The notes: a model not told the origin generated them from the letters alone. DNA of 64,000 nucleotides from an uncultured Lachnospiraceae bacterium (GCA_910585545.1 CAJUFN010000011.1:7289-71288), one strand, 5' to 3'. Counted from the first letter of the stretch, positions 31,889 to 41,680 are shown. Made by a program: numbers and translations.

Positions 31889-31950
31889 ATGATATAGGAA
31901 AGTTCATACTTTCCTATATCATAAAACGCTCCGCGGGATGCGCACTGCGG
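31886..31950 (+). repeat. Palindromic intergenic repeat, copy 3
   Basis: Perfect palindrome 31886-31925: arms TTTATGATATAGGAAAGT and its complement around TCAT, followed by ACGCTCCGCGGGATGCGCAC, similar to the tail of copy 1. The remaining gap to 32107 is G/C-rich at first (inverted CGTACGC-type segments), then A/T-rich leader of the antiporter operon. Confidence 0.85.
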
Positions 31951-32107
31951 CGTACAATGAAGTTGTCGTACGCGACCGCCGCAGGCGCAAAAATGTGCGA
32001 CGCACATTCTTTATTTTTATAAGGAAATAGTTGCTTTCTGAAAAGAAAAAGAGTAAACTGTATGAAGCATTAATTGTGTTACAAATGAATGAAGGAGGGG
32101 TTAGGCT

Positions 32108-32572
32108 ATGTATCTAGCATTTCTGGTGCTTTGGATTATTTTCAATGGCAAAATCACATTGGAAATTTTGGTGTTAGGCGTAATTGTATGCAGTGTATTA
32201 TTTGCATTCTGCAGTAAATTCATGAATTACAGTTTACATAGGGATATTGCAGTAATGAAGAAGCTTCCTTTGATGTTTCAGTACATATTGATATTGATTA
32301 TCGAAGTTCTCAAAGCGAATCGTCAGGTACTGCATTTTATTATGACGCCCAAATACCAGGTGGAACCACAGATCGTGCATTTTACATCAAACCTTAAAAC
32401 AGAGACAGCGAGGGTAATTTTGGCAAATTCTATTACATTGACACCGGGAACCATTACGGTGGCATTGGAAGGAAATGAATTTGCCGTGCATTGTCTGGAC
32501 AAGGAATTTGCAGAAGGAATAGAGAATTCGGTTTTTGCAGAGTTATTAGAGAAGATGGAGGCAGTGGAATAG
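32108..32572 (+). CDS. mrpE: Mrp-type Na+(Li+)/H+ antiporter subunit E
   Basis: A 154-residue membrane protein with two or three N-terminal helices (YLAFLVLWIIFNGKITLEILVLGVIVCSVLFAF) and a cytosolic end with ETARVILANSITLTPGTITVAL, the MnhE/MrpE signature. First gene of a ten-gene operon whose order E, F, G, MbhD-like, MbhE/B-like, C, D follows the archaeal Mbh membrane arm. GGAGGGG precedes the ATG. Confidence 0.92.
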   Translation: MYLAFLVLWIIFNGKITLEILVLGVIVCSVLFAFCSKFMNYSLHRDIAVMKKLPLMFQYILILIIEVLKANRQVLHFIMTPKYQVEPQIVHFTSNLKTETARVILANSITLTPGTITVALEGNEFAVHCLDKEFAEGIENSVFAELLEKMEAVE

Positions 32573-32573
32573 G

Positions 32574-32927
32574 ATGTATGAGATGATTTATCATGGGTTT
32601 TTATTGGCATGCATGATTGTGATCGGTGGTTTGATCATCCTCTGTCTGATTCGTGCGGTGCTTGGACCAAGGCTTGCAGACAGAATTGTGGCCATCAATA
32701 TGATCGGTACGATGACAATCGTAGAAATTGCAATCTTGGCACTTTATATGAGAGAAAGTTATTTGTTTGACGTCTGTCTTATCTATGCCATGATTAGTTT
32801 CCTTGCAGTTGTAGTTCTTACAAAGATTTATGAGGGAGCTTATCAGGAACGGAAACTCAAATCACAGAGTTTGAAAAAAGGAGAGCCAGAAGCAGACAGG
32901 AAAGAACAAAAAGAGGAGGGACAATAA
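32574..32927 (+). CDS. mrpF: Mrp-type antiporter subunit F
   Basis: A 117-residue protein with three helices: LACMIVIGGLIILCLIRAVLGPRLADRIVAINMIGT is the MrpF signature, then the helix MISFLAVVVLTKIYEGAY. Its charged C-terminal tail (KGEPEADRKEQKEEGQ) is longer than usual. Starts one base after mrpE. Confidence 0.9.
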   Translation: MYEMIYHGFLLACMIVIGGLIILCLIRAVLGPRLADRIVAINMIGTMTIVEIAILALYMRESYLFDVCLIYAMISFLAVVVLTKIYEGAYQERKLKSQSLKKGEPEADRKEQKEEGQ

Positions 32928-32928
32928 G

Positions 32929-33258
32929 ATGGCTTGGGTACAACTGGTTATTGGCGGAATCTTTATTATTATTGGTCTGCTGACGCTTGCAGTGGCAGTT
33001 TTTGGTGTATTCCGTTTTCATTATGTATTAAATAGAATGCATTCATCAGCCATGGGAGATTCTCTTGGAATTTTGTTTATTATATTTGGGCTGATGATTT
33101 TAAGCGGTTTTAATCTTGGAACATTAAAATTAGCGCTTATCATTGTCTTTTTCTGGCTTGCAGGTCCGGTATCTTCTCATATGATCGGACAGATGGAAAT
33201 ACTGACGAATGAAAAGCTTCATGAAGAATGCGAGGTGGAAGAAGATGGAAGTATTTAA
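32929..33258 (+). CDS. mrpG: Mrp-type antiporter subunit G
   Basis: A 109-residue protein with three helices: IIIGLLTLAVAVFGVFRFHYVLNRMHSSAMGDSLG carries the MrpG motif, followed by LKLALIIVFFWLAGPVSSHMIG. Starts one base after mrpF; its end overlaps the next gene. Confidence 0.9.
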   Translation: MAWVQLVIGGIFIIIGLLTLAVAVFGVFRFHYVLNRMHSSAMGDSLGILFIIFGLMILSGFNLGTLKLALIIVFFWLAGPVSSHMIGQMEILTNEKLHEECEVEEDGSI

Positions 33259-33517
33259 AGTTATTCTGCTGATATTTTTGATTTTATGTGCGATATCAGC
33301 GAGTCTTATTAAAAATCCGTTGATTTCCGTAATTGTATTTATGTCATACAGCCTTGTTATGTCTGTAATCTGGTTCCTTTTAGAATCACCTGATTTGGCC
33401 ATCACAGAGGCAGCTGTAGGAGCAGGAGTCAGCAGTATTTTATTTTTTGTAACATTACGTAAGATTAAATTACTTTCAGAAAAAGGAGGCGGAGAAGATG
33501 AGCAAGATCAAGGATAA
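33245..33517 (+). CDS. MbhD/DUF4040-like subunit (MrpA C-terminal equivalent)
   Basis: A 90-residue protein with three helices: SASLIKNPLISVIVFMSYSLVMSVIWFLLESPDLAITEAAVGAGVSS is the conserved core, in which the ESPDLAITEA loop carries acidic residues of the proton path. Equivalent to Mbh subunit D and to part of the MrpA C-terminus. GAGGTGG selects the ATG at 33245. Confidence 0.85.
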   Translation: MEVFKVILLIFLILCAISASLIKNPLISVIVFMSYSLVMSVIWFLLESPDLAITEAAVGAGVSSILFFVTLRKIKLLSEKGGGEDEQDQG

Positions 33518-34454
33518 TTATGACGATAGCTTTTGGAACCGTCTGACAAAGTGGGTAAACGGAGAGAAAGATCCTTTCAAAGGAAAAATGGAAATGAAGC
33601 CCTTAAGGGAGACAGAGGTGAAAGGAGATTCTGTTTATAATCCGGATCAGCTTGATGAGAGGAAGGTAGCACAGTATGTGGATGATCTTGGAAGAAACAA
33701 GGAGATGAAAGCATTCCGAATTGTTTATAAGTTGAGTTCAATCGCACTCTGCCTGCTTCTGATCGCAGTTCTTTTACTGACAGTTTCCCATATGCCGGTT
33801 CTTGGTACGACAGACGGGCCGAATAATAATGAGGTCGCTGAGCGATATTTGGAAAAGGGTATGGAAGAAACTGGAGTTGTGAATACCGTCACAGGTATGA
33901 TTTTAAGTTACCGTGGTTTCGATACGTTTGGTGAGACCTGCGTACTTTTCATTGCGGCTACCTGCGTGATTATCTTGCTTCGTAAAAGTGAGGAAGAGAT
34001 TGAAAATACAAAAGAGACAGACTGGAAATATGAGCCGAAACCGGATGCGATTTTGCAGAGAGTGACACGTCTTGTCGTGCCGGTTATTTTTCTGTTTGGT
34101 TTCTATATTATATTAAACGGACATCTCTCTCCGGGAGGCGGATTCTCAGGAGGAGCAACCATTGGAGCAGGACTTATTCTGTATGTAACAACATTTGGAT
34201 TCCACAAGACACAGAAGTTCTTCAGTGAGAAGACATACGATATTGTGAAAGTGGGAGCGTTGTCTTTATATAGTATAACGATGATTTACTATTTCTATAC
34301 AGGAGCAAATATGCTTAAGAATATTATTCCGCTTGGAACACCAGGAAACATCTTAAGCAGCGGTATGATTCTTCCAATCAATATTTTTGTCGGTCTGGAA
34401 GTTGCATGTACCATGTATGCGTTTTTTGCATTGTTCCGAAGAGGAGGTATGTAG
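33498..34454 (+). CDS. mrpB: MbhE/MrpB-like fused subunit
   Basis: A 318-residue membrane protein. After a hydrophilic leader (residues 1-70) come a helix pair with RGFDTFGETCVLFIAA near residue 138, the MbhE feature, then an MrpB domain with RLVVPVIFLFGFYIILNGHLSPGGGFSGGATIGAG. So two Mbh subunits appear fused. The start overlaps the MbhD-like gene. Confidence 0.85.
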   Translation: MSKIKDNYDDSFWNRLTKWVNGEKDPFKGKMEMKPLRETEVKGDSVYNPDQLDERKVAQYVDDLGRNKEMKAFRIVYKLSSIALCLLLIAVLLLTVSHMPVLGTTDGPNNNEVAERYLEKGMEETGVVNTVTGMILSYRGFDTFGETCVLFIAATCVIILLRKSEEEIENTKETDWKYEPKPDAILQRVTRLVVPVIFLFGFYIILNGHLSPGGGFSGGATIGAGLILYVTTFGFHKTQKFFSEKTYDIVKVGALSLYSITMIYYFYTGANMLKNIIPLGTPGNILSSGMILPINIFVGLEVACTMYAFFALFRRGGM

Positions 34455-34455
34455 T

Positions 34456-34830
34456 ATGGGACCAAATTTACTTGTAAATATCGAAGAAGTAGCAGCAGTT
34501 ATTCTGTTTGGTATAGGATTTACCACACTTTTACTTCACAAAAATATGATCAAAAAGATTATCGGATTGAATATTATGGACACGGCTGTGTATCTGTTCC
34601 TTGCAAGTATGGGATACATCGAGGGACGTCTGGCTCCAATTATTGTAAATGGTGTGACTGACAAAACAAAATATATCAACCCGATTCCAAGTGGTCTTGT
34701 GCTTACTGGTATCGTAGTATCTGTCAGTGTAACGGCATTGATGCTTGGACTTACGGTACGTTTGTATAGAAGGTATCATTCATTGGATCTCGATGAGATT
34801 CTGATGAGGATGCAGAAGGAGGCGCTGTAA
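34456..34830 (+). CDS. mrpC: Mrp-type antiporter subunit C (NuoK-like)
   Basis: A 124-residue protein of three helices: VAAVILFGIGFTTLLLHKNMIKKIIGLNIMDTAVYLFLAS is the MrpC/NuoK signature, and PIPSGLVLTGIVVSVSVTALMLGLTVRL follows. GAGGAGGT selects the ATG at 34456. The TAA and the next ATG share a base. Confidence 0.92.
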   Translation: MGPNLLVNIEEVAAVILFGIGFTTLLLHKNMIKKIIGLNIMDTAVYLFLASMGYIEGRLAPIIVNGVTDKTKYINPIPSGLVLTGIVVSVSVTALMLGLTVRLYRRYHSLDLDEILMRMQKEAL

Positions 34831-36329
34831 TGGATTTTGTACAGAATTTTCCTTGTTTTTCCATTGTTCTTTGTATGGTTGCGGGAATCGTCTCCACGCC
34901 GATGAAGGGAAAGCAGGCAAAAAGAGTAACGCTTACGGTCATAACACTGGTAGCGGTTATGTCAGTCATAACACTTATGTATACCATGTCAACCGGAAGC
35001 AGTTTTATCTATACGATGGGAAAATTTCCGGCTCCTTGGGGGAATGAAATCCGTGTAGGGGTTCTGGAAGCTTTGCTGGCAACGGTATTTTCACTGGTTA
35101 CTTTATTCTCTTTGCTTGGTGGAATTGATTTGATTTTTCATGATGTAGAAGCAGAAAAAGTAAATTTATTCTTTATTTTGGTAGATTTGTTGTTGAGTTC
35201 TATGTTAGCGATCATTTATACGAATGATTTGTTTACAAGTTATGTATTCGTAGAAATCAATACAATTGCAGCTTGCGGTATGATTTTGATTCGAGGAAAC
35301 GGACGTTCGATGGTGGCTGCGACGCGTTATATGGTTATGAGCCTTATCGGTTCCGGTCTGTTTTTGATCGGGCTTGCCATGCTTTATGATATTACCGGAC
35401 ATTTGCTGATGCAAAACGCTCACCTTGCGTTGACAGAGTTGATCGGAAGAGGGGCTTATGAAGTACCGATCCTGGTGATTATAAGTTTTATTACAGTCGG
35501 TCTGGCAATTAAGAGTGGTTTGTATCCATTCCATTCATGGATGCCGGATGCCTACGGATATTCCACAGCATCAAGCAGTGCGATTTTGTCCGGTCTTGTA
35601 TCAAAAAGTTATATTATTTTGTTGATCAAAATTTTCTATCGAGTGATCGGATTTGATAATGTGGTCACGAGTAAAATTGTCAATGTATTGTTTATATTCG
35701 GATTGATTGGAATGATTATGGGCTCGATCAGCGCGATTATGGCAAAAGATATCTATCGGATGATCGCATATTCTTCGGTTGCCCAGATTGGCTATATCTA
35801 TATGGGAATCGGTCTTGGCATTGAGGCCGGTATGATCGCGGCAGTTTTCCATATTTTGACCCATGCGGTGACAAAGTCGCTTTTGTTCTTATCAGCCAAA
35901 GGATTAAATGAAGTATCCGGACGAAAACGTTTATTCCCATATCTTCAGGGCGCGGCATTTCGTAATCCGCTTGCGGGAGCATCGTTCCTTATCGGAAGTC
36001 TTTCTATGGTAGGTATTCCGATGCTGGCAGGATTTATCGCAAAGATGTTATTTGCAACGGCAGCAGTAGAAGTAGGAGATATAAAGACGCTTAGCACATT
36101 GATCGTGCTTGCAATCAGTACGGTACTCAATGCAGTTTATTTTCTGCATACCGTTATCCGTATTTATACGCCGGTAAATGAACCGGAAGAATTTCATGGA
36201 ATCCATATTCGACCGAAAATGGGAGCAGCCTTGGCATTGCTTTGTCTGGTAGTTTTAAACTTTGTGTTAGGGCTTATGTCACAGCCGATCACCGATTTGA
36301 TCGAACAGGGAATTCATATGTTTGCATAG
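34830..36329 (+). CDS. mrpD: Proton-channel subunit 1 (MrpD/NuoN-like)
   Basis: A 499-residue membrane protein with about 14 helices. The proton-channel features are the Glu in SYVFVEINTIAACGMIL near residue 140 and Lys/His in AIKSGLYPFHSWMPDAYGYSTASSSAILSGLVSKSYI near 235. It is the first of four related large subunits in this operon; overlaps mrpC by one base. Confidence 0.9.
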   Translation: MDFVQNFPCFSIVLCMVAGIVSTPMKGKQAKRVTLTVITLVAVMSVITLMYTMSTGSSFIYTMGKFPAPWGNEIRVGVLEALLATVFSLVTLFSLLGGIDLIFHDVEAEKVNLFFILVDLLLSSMLAIIYTNDLFTSYVFVEINTIAACGMILIRGNGRSMVAATRYMVMSLIGSGLFLIGLAMLYDITGHLLMQNAHLALTELIGRGAYEVPILVIISFITVGLAIKSGLYPFHSWMPDAYGYSTASSSAILSGLVSKSYIILLIKIFYRVIGFDNVVTSKIVNVLFIFGLIGMIMGSISAIMAKDIYRMIAYSSVAQIGYIYMGIGLGIEAGMIAAVFHILTHAVTKSLLFLSAKGLNEVSGRKRLFPYLQGAAFRNPLAGASFLIGSLSMVGIPMLAGFIAKMLFATAAVEVGDIKTLSTLIVLAISTVLNAVYFLHTVIRIYTPVNEPEEFHGIHIRPKMGAALALLCLVVLNFVLGLMSQPITDLIEQGIHMFA

Positions 36330-36344
36330 AAGGAGGGGGAAAAG

Positions 36345-37829
36345 ATGAATATACAAATGATACTCGGAATCGCAATTTTACTTCCGATACTGGCAGGACT
36401 TCTGTTGCTTTTCCTTCAGGGAAAGATTGCAAACAGAACGGTAAAATGCGTTTTTATTTTTGCAGTTATGGCAGTCACATCTGCACTGGTAATACGTCTT
36501 ATGCTGGTTGGCGATTACGAATTTGTCTTATGGCAGCTTACCGAAGGTTTAGAGCTTCGTGTAAAAATGGATTCTCTGACACGGTTATTTGCAGGGATGA
36601 CAGTAGCGGCATGGACACTTGGCGGTGTGTTTGCGTTTGAGTATATGAAACATGAGAATAACGAGGACCGTTATTTTGGATTTTATCTGATTGTAATGGG
36701 TGTGCTGGTTGCTTTGGATCATGCAGGAAATCTAATTACATTATATTTGTTCTTTGAACTTATGACATTGACATCCTTGCCGATGGTACTTCACAATCAG
36801 AGTCATGAGGCAGTGATGGCAGGTCTTAAGTACTTATTTTACTCCGTGGCAGGAGCATTTGCTGCGTTGTTTGGTATTTTTTATCTGTATGCACACGGTG
36901 CAGGAAGATTTTTTGAAGAAGGTGGTTATCTGCTTTCCATGGAAGGCTATACAGGAACTGTCTCTATGACGCTTCTGGTATTATTCCTTTTGATTGTGGG
37001 ATTTGGTACGAAAGCGGGTATGTTTCCGATGCATGGCTGGCTTCCGACTGCCCATCCGGTTGCTCCGGCACCGGCGAGTGCCGTACTTTCCGGTATTATT
37101 ACAAAAGCAGGTGTTTTGGCAATCATAAGAGTAATCTTTTATACTGTAGGTGCAGACTTTGTTCGCGGTACATGGGTGCAGTATGCATGGATGATCCTTA
37201 CATTGATTACTGTTTTCATGGGATCCATGATGGCATTTAAAGAGCAGATATTGAAAAAGAGATTGGCATATTCTACAGTGAGCCAGGTCTCCTATATTTT
37301 GTTTGGACTTTCCGTGATGAATATAAGCGGCATGACAGGCGGGCTTGCACATTTTGTATTCCATAGTGTAGTAAAGAATTGTCTGTTCCTTGCTGCCGGT
37401 GTTATTATCTATAAGACCGGAAAGACAACCGTGAAAGAACTTCGCGGTATCGGAAAACAGATGCCAATTACGATGTGGTGTTTTACACTGGTATCAATTA
37501 CTCTGGTTGGAATTCCACCGACGAGTGGATTCGTGAGCAAATGGTATCTTGCAATGGGTTCATTGGAAACCGGAATGAGTGCGCTTTCATGGATCGGACC
37601 GGTGGTACTGTTATTAAGTGCTATGCTGACAGCAGGATATTTGCTGCCGATTTCCATTCAGGCATTTTTCCCGGGGCAGGATTTTGACTATAAGAATGTA
37701 GAGAAAAAGGAACCGTCGCTTTGTATGACGGTACCGTTGATCCTATATACGGCGGCAGCTGTCTTGTTTGGTATGTTTCCGGAACCATTTATTAATTTCC
37801 TGCAGAATATTGCAGCAGGGATATTATAA
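36345..37829 (+). CDS. Proton-channel subunit 2 (MrpD/NuoM-like)
   Basis: A 494-residue relative of the previous protein: LFFELMTLTSLPMVLHNQSHEA near residue 132 has the channel Glu, and TKAGMFPMHGWLPTAHPVAPAPASAVLSGIITKAGV near 222 the Lys/His helix. A good GGAGGGGG precedes the ATG. The four copies differ enough to be specialised subunits rather than recent duplicates. Confidence 0.9.
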   Translation: MNIQMILGIAILLPILAGLLLLFLQGKIANRTVKCVFIFAVMAVTSALVIRLMLVGDYEFVLWQLTEGLELRVKMDSLTRLFAGMTVAAWTLGGVFAFEYMKHENNEDRYFGFYLIVMGVLVALDHAGNLITLYLFFELMTLTSLPMVLHNQSHEAVMAGLKYLFYSVAGAFAALFGIFYLYAHGAGRFFEEGGYLLSMEGYTGTVSMTLLVLFLLIVGFGTKAGMFPMHGWLPTAHPVAPAPASAVLSGIITKAGVLAIIRVIFYTVGADFVRGTWVQYAWMILTLITVFMGSMMAFKEQILKKRLAYSTVSQVSYILFGLSVMNISGMTGGLAHFVFHSVVKNCLFLAAGVIIYKTGKTTVKELRGIGKQMPITMWCFTLVSITLVGIPPTSGFVSKWYLAMGSLETGMSALSWIGPVVLLLSAMLTAGYLLPISIQAFFPGQDFDYKNVEKKEPSLCMTVPLILYTAAAVLFGMFPEPFINFLQNIAAGIL

Positions 37830-37844
37830 GGAGGGAGGAGCAAG

Positions 37845-39323
37845 ATGAGTAATGTATTTTTAGTTCTCCCGGTGGTACTTCCGATTTTGGGAGGAGCATT
37901 AATGCCTCTTTTGCGTCTGCCAGACAAAAAGAGAAATATTTTATTGGAAATCATAGTGCTGATTACTTCAGCCTTGGCTTTGATATGTGTATTTAATAAT
38001 CCAGAAGATGGATTTACGTTGTTCCATCTTACCGGTAATTTAGATTTTGCACTGCGTCTTGACGGACTTGGAAGTGTATTTACTTGTTTGATTGCAATTT
38101 TATGGCCGCTTGCGACGTTGTATGCATTTGAATATATGCGTCACGAAGAGCGCACGACAAGCTTTTTTGCTTTCTATACGATGACTTATGGTGTGACAAT
38201 GGGGATTGCCATGGCGAAAAATCTTGTTACGATGTATCTCTTCTATGAGCTTTTGACATTAGTATCCGTATATCTGGTTATGCATCCGATGACGAAGAAA
38301 GCAATTCGTGCCAGCCGTACCTATCTTTACTATTCTATCGGCGGTGCAGCATTTGCGTTTATTTCGCTGATATTTGTTATCGTGTACGGAAATACAACGG
38401 ATTTTGTACTAGGAGGAGTATTGGATCTTGGCAAAATCGGTGAGAATGTCCAGGTGATGTTGTTTGTATATTTGATGGCATTCTGGGGATTTGGTGTAAA
38501 AGCGGCAATTTTCCCATTTCAGGGATGGCTGCCGAAAGCTTCTGTTGCACCAACACCGGTTACGGCTCTTCTCCATGCGGTAGCAGTTGTAAAATCTGGA
38601 GCATTTGCGATCATGCGTTTGACTTATTTTTGCTTTGGTGCAGATTTTATCCGGGGTACATGGGCGCACTTTGCAGTGATCAGTATTGCTATGATCAGTG
38701 TTATCTATGGCTCGACGATGGCGGTAAAAGAGACACACTTTAAAAGAAGGCTTGCTTTTTCAACAATTAGTAACTTGTCTTACATTTTACTTGGCGTGAC
38801 CATGATGAGCCCGCTTGGTCTCTTTGCAGGTATCAGTCATTTAGTGATTCATGCAATTATGAAGATTGGTGCATTCTTTAGTGCCGGTGCAGTATTGCAT
38901 CAAAGCAATAAGGAATATATTGATGAATTAAATGGTCTTGGAAGAAAGATGCCGTTTGTATTTACAACATTTACTATATGTGGTTTATCGTTGATCGGAA
39001 TTCCGTTGTTTGCCGGATTTATCAGCAAGTGGAATATCGCGGCAGCCGCAATGGAAACGGGAGCAGAATTCCCGTATGCGTATGTAGCAGTAGGCGTACT
39101 TTTGTATTCGGCGCTTATGACAGCGGTTTACATTATGACGGTTGCGATCCGTGCATGGTTCCCGGATAAAGGTTATAATGCAAAAGCAAACGAAGGCGTG
39201 AAAGACCCGAACTGGGAGATGAAGCTTCCATTGCTTTTGTTTATGATTGCAATTATTGCTATTGGATTATATTCACAGCCGCTTATGGAAATTTTCCAGA
39301 AAGTGGCAAATGGAATTATTTAG
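37845..39323 (+). CDS. Proton-channel subunit 3 (MrpD/NuoM-like)
   Basis: A 492-residue protein: LFYELLTLVSVYLVMHPM near residue 132, VKAAIFPFQGWLPKASVAPTPVTALLHAVAVVKSGAF near 218. Here the family's His after FP is replaced by Gln (FPFQGW), and the second half has LLHAVAVVKSG. GGAGGGAGG precedes the ATG. Confidence 0.9.
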   Translation: MSNVFLVLPVVLPILGGALMPLLRLPDKKRNILLEIIVLITSALALICVFNNPEDGFTLFHLTGNLDFALRLDGLGSVFTCLIAILWPLATLYAFEYMRHEERTTSFFAFYTMTYGVTMGIAMAKNLVTMYLFYELLTLVSVYLVMHPMTKKAIRASRTYLYYSIGGAAFAFISLIFVIVYGNTTDFVLGGVLDLGKIGENVQVMLFVYLMAFWGFGVKAAIFPFQGWLPKASVAPTPVTALLHAVAVVKSGAFAIMRLTYFCFGADFIRGTWAHFAVISIAMISVIYGSTMAVKETHFKRRLAFSTISNLSYILLGVTMMSPLGLFAGISHLVIHAIMKIGAFFSAGAVLHQSNKEYIDELNGLGRKMPFVFTTFTICGLSLIGIPLFAGFISKWNIAAAAMETGAEFPYAYVAVGVLLYSALMTAVYIMTVAIRAWFPDKGYNAKANEGVKDPNWEMKLPLLLFMIAIIAIGLYSQPLMEIFQKVANGII

Positions 39324-39337
39324 AAAGGAGAAAAGTT

Positions 39338-41491
39338 ATGTCTGGTAATTTTGAATTGTTTCATGCAGTTTGGTTCCCGTTTGCGGCAGCTTTTCTCTGC
39401 TACCTTACGGGAAGAGTGAATAAGAGAGTGCGCGACAGAGTACTTCAGCTTTCTGTGATTGTAGAATTTGCCTTGATTATCTGGGCAGCAATGACTTGCA
39501 TGCGTATTGGAAGTCTGGAATTTTTCTGGCAAGGCTTCTGTATGCAGGGCTTGTATCTTAAGATGGATGGATTTCGTCTGCTGTATGGAGGAATTGCAGC
39601 ATTCATGTGGATGATGACGGGAATCTTTTCCAGAGAATATTTTTCACATTATCGTAACCGCAATCGTTATTATTTCTTTTTCCTTTTAACGTTGGGGGCA
39701 ACGATAGGTGTGTTCCTATCAGGGGACTTCTATACGACATTCATTTTCTTTGAAATTATGTCACTGACTTCTTATGTGTGGGTTGTTCATGACGAAAAAC
39801 CGGCGGCAATGAAGGCGGGGGAAATTTACCTTGCGATTGCCGTAATCGGTGGTCTTGTGATGCTGATGGGATTGTTCTTGCTGTATAATGCAACAGGAAC
39901 ATTGCGTATGTCAGAACTTTATGATGCGGTAAAAGCAGTTTGGGGAGAAAAACAGACTCAGATTTATATCGCGGGAGGCTGTATGCTATTTGGCTTTGGC
40001 GCCAAAGCTGGTATGTTTCCGCTGCATATCTGGCTTCCAAAAGCCCATCCGGTGGCGCCGGCTCCGGCAAGTGCGCTGCTTTCAGGTATTTTAACGAAGA
40101 CAGGTGTGTATGGCGTACTTGTTGTCTCAGCAGAGATTTTCCGTCATGATCCGAAATGGGGGACGCTGGTATTATATCTTGGTGTAATTACCATGTTTGG
40201 CGGAGCATTACTGGCAGTATTTTCCGTGGATTTAAAGAGAACGTTGGCATGTTCTTCTATGTCGCAGATTGGATTTATTCTTGTTGGCGTTGGAATGATG
40301 GAACTTTTAGGGGTTCATGGGACATTGGCAGTTCGGGGAACGATTCTGCATATGGTAAATCATTCTATGATCAAGCTTGTACTCTTTATGGCGGCCGGTG
40401 TGGTATATATGAATTTACATGCACTGAACTTAAATGACATTCGTGGATTTGGACGTAATAAGCCACTATTAAAAGGAATGTTTCTTATGGGAGCATTGAG
40501 CATTGGCGGTATTCCAGGGTGGAGCGGTTATGTCAGCAAGACACTTTTGCATGAGAGTATCGTGGAATATGCGGCAGAGCTTGGTGCACATGGAGAACCA
40601 GCGCTTAGTATTCATGTTATTGAATGGATTTTCCTTCTGACAGGAGGAATGACGATTGCTTATATGACGAAGTTATTCGTAGCAGTGTTTGTGGATAGAC
40701 ATCCTACAAGGCAGAAAGAATTTGATGCGAAGAAGAAGTATATGAATGCGGAGAGTATGTTTGCACTTATTGTGCCGACGATATTACTTGTAGTGTTAGG
40801 ATTCCTTCCGTATCTGACGATGGATAAGATCGCAGATTTTGCACAAGAATTTCTGCATGGAGAGTCTTTGGAACATGCAGTTCACTATTTTAGTCTTGTG
40901 AATTTAAAAGGAGCAGCAATTTCTATCACGATCGGAGCGTTGGTTTATATATTCTTTATCAGAAAGTTCTTGATGAGTAAGGATAAGAAGAGCGAGGGAG
41001 CATACTTAAATGTATGGCCAGGCTGGGCAGATGTAGAAGATTTGATCTACCGCCCGGTATTGCAGAAAGCAGCAATCACAGTTGTGGCAGGGATTTGTAA
41101 GATGATTGACCAGATGTATGTGACGAGAATGATCTTGAACAGTATTTTAAATGTCATGGCATTCTTCAGCCGTGTCTGTGATCATATGCTTGACAGTATT
41201 TTGATGTTCTTTAGAAGCACGACACATAAGAGCCGCACAGAGAGTCATGTATACTTGATTGGAAGTAAGCTTTCCCGTGGATTAGGTACAGTGCTTGATA
41301 ATTGTGTAGCAGTCTTAAACCGTACGATACGAAAGAAACGTCCGATTGAAAGATCTTATGTCGTAACCTTTGCAGAGTGGGAAGAAGTAATGCATAAGAC
41401 CAATCGCTTGATTGGTGCAAGTCTTTCCTTTGGTCTTATGATGGCGGCAATTGGATTGGCATTGACATTAGTATACTTATTGTGGTGGTAA
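39338..41491 (+). CDS. Proton-channel subunit 4 (MrpA/NuoL-like, long C-terminus)
   Basis: A 717-residue protein. The channel core (FFEIMSLTSYVWVVHDEK near residue 136; FGAKAGMFPLHIWLPKAHPVAPAPASALLSGILTKTGVYG near 222) is followed by an extra C-terminal region with helices and a charged stretch from about residue 540 to 717, ending in a final helix ALTLVYLLWW. The C-terminal part is like the lateral helix region of NuoL. Last gene of the operon; a strong terminator follows. Confidence 0.9.
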   Translation: MSGNFELFHAVWFPFAAAFLCYLTGRVNKRVRDRVLQLSVIVEFALIIWAAMTCMRIGSLEFFWQGFCMQGLYLKMDGFRLLYGGIAAFMWMMTGIFSREYFSHYRNRNRYYFFFLLTLGATIGVFLSGDFYTTFIFFEIMSLTSYVWVVHDEKPAAMKAGEIYLAIAVIGGLVMLMGLFLLYNATGTLRMSELYDAVKAVWGEKQTQIYIAGGCMLFGFGAKAGMFPLHIWLPKAHPVAPAPASALLSGILTKTGVYGVLVVSAEIFRHDPKWGTLVLYLGVITMFGGALLAVFSVDLKRTLACSSMSQIGFILVGVGMMELLGVHGTLAVRGTILHMVNHSMIKLVLFMAAGVVYMNLHALNLNDIRGFGRNKPLLKGMFLMGALSIGGIPGWSGYVSKTLLHESIVEYAAELGAHGEPALSIHVIEWIFLLTGGMTIAYMTKLFVAVFVDRHPTRQKEFDAKKKYMNAESMFALIVPTILLVVLGFLPYLTMDKIADFAQEFLHGESLEHAVHYFSLVNLKGAAISITIGALVYIFFIRKFLMSKDKKSEGAYLNVWPGWADVEDLIYRPVLQKAAITVVAGICKMIDQMYVTRMILNSILNVMAFFSRVCDHMLDSILMFFRSTTHKSRTESHVYLIGSKLSRGLGTVLDNCVAVLNRTIRKKRPIERSYVVTFAEWEEVMHKTNRLIGASLSFGLMMAAIGLALTLVYLLWW

Positions 41492-41504
41492 AAATAGGAT
41501 GAGA

Positions 41505-41549
41505 AAAAGCAAGTATGATATCTAAAAAAGATATATACTTGCTTTTTTT
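41505..41549 (+). terminator. Terminator of the antiporter operon
   Basis: AAAAAGCAAGTAT pairs with ATACTTGCTTTTT, with an inner ATATC/GATAT pair, then a T-run. Confidence 0.85.
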
Positions 41550-41680
41550 GTACAGTAATATCAAATGGAGTAAAATTGTGTTCTGAGAAAAAATAGAATA
41601 AGATAATAATTTCAAGACAATTCAAACCTAATATGATATAATGTTGACATAAATGAAAATCGGGAAAGGGGAAAAGTACG

